64,000 bases of DNA from Nakaseomyces glabratus (Eukaryota > Ascomycota > Saccharomycetes > Saccharomycetales > Saccharomycetaceae): the NCBI RefSeq assembly GCF_010111755.1, contig NC_088956.1, positions 496,001 to 560,000 of the forward strand, read 5' to 3'. Position 1 is the stretch's first letter. Every line of letters begins with the position of its first letter. The position numbers and the translations under genes were made by a program. Positions 59,678 to 64,000 of this stretch are shown here, one piece after another. Under the pieces are notes generated by a model that saw only the letters and a list, made by a program, of their open reading frames with translations, was not told the origin of the DNA and made no database searches.

Positions 59678-60834
59678 CGCGTTCAATACCTATAGAATTC
59701 CCTTAAAATTAATAATGAAAAGTAAACAGGAGCAGTACACTGAACCAAGATCTAAATTGGGGGGCCTTTCGAGCTAATATAAAACAGTCGACTGTTATTA
59801 CCTTGTATTTATATTAATAATCTTTGATTTCTCGATGAGATGAACACTTAAGGTTGTTAACTCCGACGGCCCACTAATTTTTTTGTCACAATTATCTGGG
59901 GGAGTGGGAATTTTGGCACGATTTATCTCCGTGTAGTGATAAAGAAGCACCTAAATTTAAAAAATGAAGAAAATAACTATCAAATTTTGAAATTGCACCA
60001 CGTAATTTCGTAATTGTTACTTAATTGACGTTTTCTCGAGAAACTAGATGCAAGATCTCCCAGATCTTGTCCATGTTAACCTTTTATTTTGTAATTATCT
60101 GGTTTTATAAAATATAGTATTGAATGGAGACTAATTAATAATAAAAAATTTTTGAAAACATAATAAAATTACATATATGGGAAGTCACAGTCATATGTTC
60201 AGTGTTGTGTGTCGGTTTTCTTATAGTGAGAGGTTCAACTAGATCGTAATCCCATCTAGTTTTGTAAAGAGGCTTTTTATGGATATTGTAGATTATGAAG
60301 GAGCTTCCTTTGTTACCACGTTGTGTTGATATTATCTATTCAATGGCATATTCAGATAGACTTTCGAAAAATAATGACTTTAGAGAAACTCAATACTCTT
60401 GCATATTTGCATTCCACCAAAAGAATAACTATATTTTGACATCTTATGAATGATAATAAGCCTTGTCTCGATAGCATATCTTGTTAAGTAATGATGAAAA
60501 ATGATGGGCCAGCGTTTTAATTTACGTGCTCTTTAAGATCGAGAGCTAGATAAAATTCACCGCGGCAAAAGAATCCAGAGAAACTATGTGGTTTTCCATA
60601 GTGGTTAATGAGTTTTTCTGATATATTGACAAGTGTATTTGGAAATGTAATAAAGATCTTCATGAATATAAGATATAATACGACAATGGCAACAAAAAAA
60701 AGCAAAAAGAAAACATAATACCTTATAACAATACCTGATGTTGTCTCTACTAATAGAATAAAAAGTGAAATAAAGAGTTTTTTGTATTGATGATAAAAGG
60801 AGGTTGTACCCAGTATATTCGTTGCTTCTCCTTT
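59678..60834. promoter_or_regulatory. APD1 upstream region / CDC42 3' flank
   Basis: A 1.16 kb A/T-rich stretch at a block junction. Frames at 60517-60850 on the minus strand start without ATG and look like chance. No RNA gene recognised. Confidence 0.5.
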
Positions 60835-61410
60835 CTACAAAATTGTACATTTCTTACTTTTCTTGATAACTGGTGGTTCCAATGCAGCAACGATGGCTTC
60901 ATCGAAAACGTTCTTTAGACCACGTTGAGTTAGAGCCGAACACTCAACGTACTTCACAGCTCTCAACTCTCTTGCCAGTCTTTCACCTTGTTCTGCTGTG
61001 ATAGGACGCAGTCTTTGTCTTCGCAACTTCTCGATAATGACTTTATCATCTCTAAGATCGACCTGGGTACCAACCACTAGACATGGTACACCTGGACAAT
61101 GGTGATGCACTTCAGGGAACCATTTTTCCTTTACATTCTCAAAGGATGGTGGAGATATGACACTGAAACAAACTAGGAAAACATCAGTGGATGGGTACGA
61201 CAGAGGTCTTAATCTATCATAATCTTCTTGCCCTGCGGTATCGAATAGACCTAATGTGTATGGTTCATCACCAATCATAACAGTGACTGCATAGTTGTCG
61301 AAAACTGTTGGGACATAATCCGCTGGAAATTGGTTTGTAGTATAAGAGATCAGAAGACACGTTTTACCGACGGCACCATCACCTACAACAACACATTTTA
61401 GAGTCTGCAT
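60835..61410 (-). CDS. CDC42: Rho-family GTPase Cdc42
   Basis: A 191-residue GTPase, the same length as S. cerevisiae Cdc42, controlling polarity, budding and mating. P-loop GDGAVGKT at 10-17, effector loop [11 protein letters not shown], switch [19 protein letters not shown], the G4 motif TQVDLRDD, and G5 CSAL are all intact. The C-terminus has a polybasic stretch KKSKK and the geranylgeranylation box CTIL. S. cerevisiae CDC42 is YLR229C; its other neighbours are not seen here. Confidence 0.99.
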   Translation of the reverse strand: MQTLKCVVVGDGAVGKTCLLISYTTNQFPADYVPTVFDNYAVTVMIGDEPYTLGLFDTAGQEDYDRLRPLSYPSTDVFLVCFSVISPPSFENVKEKWFPEVHHHCPGVPCLVVGTQVDLRDDKVIIEKLRRQRLRPITAEQGERLARELRAVKYVECSALTQRGLKNVFDEAIVAALEPPVIKKSKKCTIL

Positions 61411-62605
61411 ATTTTCTGTTTTGTTTCTCTGTTATTTATCTCTTTTTTTTTATATTAACTACCACTTCGAGACCACTTCTTTGCAATTTACCAGCTTTAT
61501 GCTTGTAAAATTATCTTTATAATAAATTCAAAAGACCAAGTATTAAGGTAGGCGGCGAAACAGCTGATTTAAGGAGACGTTTGAAAACCTTGAAACCAAA
61601 TAATATAACTATGATTTGGAAAACCTGGAATGAATTGCTATATTTCCCACTTTTGAAGTACTAAAAGAAATGACACGTCCCTAGTTGGTATTCAGAGTAT
61701 GGAAAATGCTAATATCTATTAGTGAAGCTAACTTATCCTTCCCAATTTAGAAATAACTTGCAACTAAAAGAATTCTAAACTTGTTATTAACTGCAATACC
61801 CAGGGCGCAAGGTGGCTACTACTAATTACCGTGTGCGTTCGATGGATTTGTGTGCGTTTTGGAATCGTGTTGCGCTTTGCTCCTCTTTGGTCGACCAGAA
61901 AGAAATTTCGTTTCGTCTGGGGTCAGGGTGATGTCTGTTTATTATTGCGTGTGAAGGTATAATTAACGTGACTTATACTCTACCTTTCCAAGCTTTGTGT
62001 ACACCCTGTGTAACTTACCAATATAGTGGTGTCTTATATAATATGGATTTGTTTGTTATCTTGAGCGGGTTACACTTAGGTAGTAGTATATAATTGGATT
62101 GGAGGGCTTTTATGCTGTTGTAGTTGTATTACTTGCTGTTTACTGTACTAGTATATATAATAGCAAGAGAATACCAAAGGGATTAGCAAGAGTAGACAAG
62201 AAAGGTCCCTTCGCATATCTTCAATTAGTAGGCACATCAGCATTGTGCGCACAGGATAAGGACAGATCTTATGTTTTCCCCTTCAAGGGAAGCACAGAAT
62301 TCTTTTGAAAAGTTATCTGAGTTTGCCACGTCCAACTAACAGAAAGATATATATATAAAGTGCATATTCATCGATGCTTCAAACATAGTTAAATAGACCT
62401 ATGTAGACTACAATCTCACCACTTCTAAAGCACATATTCATGGTAACACGTCAACTTGAAGCGATGATCGTGTGGGTTAATGACCCAATCTGATGAATAA
62501 CAGATGATTCACTGAGAACGATGAAAAGACACAAAACAAAGTTTCTCTACAAGCTGTCTCCGGGTAATTTTATTGCATGAGGGCCAAGAAAAAAAAGAGA
62601 GAAAG
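61411..62605. promoter_or_regulatory. CDC42 upstream region / tRNA downstream flank
   Basis: A 1.2 kb stretch. T-rich sequence precedes the CDC42 start on its strand. A 69-codon frame at 62099-62308 lacks any ATG and is not a gene. An A8 run at 62589-62596 (T8 on the minus strand) acts as the Pol III terminator of the adjacent tRNA. Confidence 0.5.
62589..62596 (-). terminator. RNA polymerase III terminator of tRNA-Ile
   Basis: T8 on the minus strand, starting ten bases after the tRNA 3' end at 62606. Confidence 0.85.
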
Positions 62606-62749
62606 TGCTCGAGGTGGGGTTTGAACCCACGACGGTCGCGTGTCTTGTGACCTGAGCCAGATTTAAGACCCAGAAACAGTAGTACAGTTAGCTCCCCAAA
62701 GGGGGATGCCACTATAAGCACGAAGCTCTAACCACTGAGCTACACGAGC
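62606..62749 (-). tRNA. tRNA-Ile(UAU) with a 71-nt intron
   Basis: The 5' exon is 62713-62749 and the 3' exon 62606-62641. The 73-nt mature sequence folds as a cloverleaf: acceptor GCTCGTG/CTCGAGC (with a U6-U67 mismatch), D stem GCTC/GAGC, anticodon stem TCGTG/CGCGA with one G-U pair, T stem GTGGG/CCCAC with loop TTCAAAC. The anticodon TAT lies at 34-36. The intron (62642-62712) starts after A37, the standard place. It contains a CCCC/GGGG hairpin. CCA is not encoded. S. cerevisiae tRNA-Ile(UAU) also has a long intron (about 60 nt), which is needed for intron-dependent pseudouridylation by Pus1. Confidence 0.95.
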
Positions 62750-63246
62750 ATTTTCATACACCTGAGACCTCCAAAGGTGGTTTTATACCCCTGTAATCAT
62801 AGTTTACGTCAAGGACATCAACTAAATTCTAGGTAATATTGCTGTTCTAAAGTGCAATGCTCTTTGCATATTTTACTTATATTTGATAATAAACATGTAT
62901 AAATCCGAGATAAGTGGATACAATATCGATCCGACGTAGTGACTATTTTTCAGTAATTCACAAAACTCAAATAAATAAACTTGAAAAGTAAATGGATATT
63001 AGTATTTATGATTATTAGAGGTAATTATACAATTTTATATGTTATCTCTCTTATCAATGCATAAAGGTTAGATCAGATTAAGAGAAATTTATATATGTTC
63101 ATTGTTTATTGGTAATTGGGAAGGATATAGGGCAAAGGGGTTGTGCTTCTGGCGGGGGTATTATATTGTAGAATGATGACTTAATTTTCTTTCATGATGT
63201 GTTTAGCTTATTGAAAAGTGTAAAACAATATAGTAGAAAAATATGT
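62750..63246. other. Spacer tRNA-Ile / CYSTM gene
   Basis: About 500 bp of A/T-rich sequence with no supported gene; it contains the tRNA upstream flank and the 3' flank of the CYSTM gene. Confidence 0.5.
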
Positions 63247-63450
63247 TTAGTCACCACAGACCAATTCCAATAGGAAACAACAACATAGCAACTTCAAACA
63301 TTGGTCCATACAACTGCTCTCTTTTTGAGGTGGTGCTTGTTGAACGTACACAGGCTGTTGCTGGTAGTAACCTTGTTGAGGTGGTGGACCCTGTTGGTAG
63401 TAACCTTGTTGTGGAGGTGGAGGACCTTGTTGGTAGTATTGTTGACTCAT
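63247..63450 (-). CDS. Small CYSTM-type membrane-associated protein
   Basis: A 67-residue protein. The N-terminal part is Gln/Pro/Tyr-rich with repeats of (Q)GPPP(Q)QGYYQ. The C-terminal third has the CYSTM module: MDQCLKLLCCCFLLEL with a cysteine run in a hydrophobic segment. S. cerevisiae has several such proteins (YDL012C, YBR016W, YDR210W) with a QQPVYVQQ-like junction, also seen here. They are tail-anchored or palmitoylated plasma-membrane proteins linked to stress tolerance. It is shorter than most S. cerevisiae members. ATG and stop are clear, and I see no intron signals. Confidence 0.85.
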   Translation of the reverse strand: MSQQYYQQGPPPPQQGYYQQGPPPQQGYYQQQPVYVQQAPPQKESSCMDQCLKLLCCCFLLELVCGD

Positions 63451-64000
63451 TGTCTTCCCTTTCTTCGTGTGTATGTCTGATCTGACTAGTATTAAATAAG
63501 TAAACAGATATACTCAGATCAATTTACAATAGCCTCAGTTCAGAATATTGCATTTACTTTAAATACTATTTAAAAATTGTCAAAACAAAAAAAGAAGAAA
63601 TTTAAAAAAAAAAATGAAAAAGGAAAACAAAACAATTAGAAGGATCTTCACTTCTCGTAGCCATCCAGCCCTTCATCCTTCACGCACTTTGTTGTCCCTT
63701 CGCAGTCTACAGAGTGCCCAGTTCACCCATTTTCTCTCTTCAATCAGCGAAGAGAAGAGCAACAAAGAAAACTAGATAAGAGTGTTACTGTAAGAGGGTG
63801 AGGAACAGAGAAAGCAGATAATTTGTAGTGCAGGCAAACAATCCGATTCAGATCCAACGAAACAAAGGATTGCAAATTCGCAGAGAATGGCCTGTTGAAG
63901 TTTGTACTTTAAATTTTAATCTTGTGTGTGCAATTTTTGCCATTAATAGCAACCCCCCCATTATAAGCCATTACGATCTTCCCTTCTACAGCTTCTCAGT
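63451..64000. promoter_or_regulatory. CYSTM gene upstream region
   Basis: 550 bp to the window edge. It has A-rich tracts near 63585-63630 and a C-rich run near 63952-63959. No gene seen before the edge. Confidence 0.5.

Noticed and set aside
60517..60850. Two minus-strand ORFs downstream of CDC42 (62 and 81 codons)
   Set aside because: No proper ATG start for the first; the composition is that of A/T-rich non-coding DNA.
62099..62308. 69-codon ORF between CDC42 and the tRNA
   Set aside because: It contains no ATG and no recognisable feature.

Overview
The window is nuclear DNA of a budding yeast of the family Saccharomycetaceae. Genes are compact, almost intronless and read with the standard code. 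They include clear fungal orthologues: glycogen synthase, Mcm5, Cdc42, Vps52, Kre6, Rib7. Gene order matches short Saccharomyces cerevisiae blocks joined in a different arrangement. Together with many G8-G15/C7-C10 tracts in long intergenic regions, this suggests Candida (Nakaseomyces) glabrata or a close relative. The species is an inference; no alignment was run.

Layout, with S. cerevisiae blocks from memory. (1) 1-8590: an unidentified 5'-truncated gene, then GSY1, CMK1 and IOC3 (YFR015C-YFR013W block). (2) 9668-13761: a VHS2/MLF3-like gene and MSC1, each apart from its usual neighbours. (3) 14760-25371: PIN3/LSB2, NCA2, KRE6, GPH1 (YPR154W-YPR160W block, with YPR156-158 missing). (4) 26208-42297: PIG1, MCM5, SMD2, DBP9, YSH1, RSO55, a YLR283W-like gene and ECI1, all in the YLR273C-YLR284C order and orientation. 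(5) 43557-48800: BER1, a small membrane ORF and INA1 (YLR412W-YLR413W block). (6) 51017-51700: a secreted CAP/Pry protein. (7) 52306-56610: VPS72 and VPS52, convergent. (8) 56968-59677: RIB7, SPP381, APD1 in tandem. (9) 60835-63450: CDC42, an intron-containing tRNA-Ile(UAU) and a small CYSTM protein.

Three genes of glycogen turnover lie within 26 kb: GSY1 (synthesis), GPH1 (breakdown) and PIG1 (targets PP1 to glycogen synthase). The promoters of GSY1 and GPH1, and the large PIG1/MCM5 spacer, are rich in poly-G/C runs that contain the AGGGG stress-element core. Readable cis-elements fit gene function: an ECB-like Mcm1 palindrome upstream of MCM5, paired PAC boxes upstream of DBP9, and SCB/MCB cell-cycle boxes upstream of KRE6. 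SMD2 is the only protein gene here with a recognisable spliceosomal intron.

I found no CRISPR array, transposon, LTR, phage or undescribed multi-gene system. The most interesting unexplained items are a ~20-bp inverted repeat carrying two Aft1-type CACCC sites between IOC3 and the VHS2-like gene, a 79-residue membrane ORF after BER1, a 77-codon ORF between PIN3 and NCA2, a long imperfect direct repeat upstream of INA1, and 2-kb intergenic spans with no coding content.
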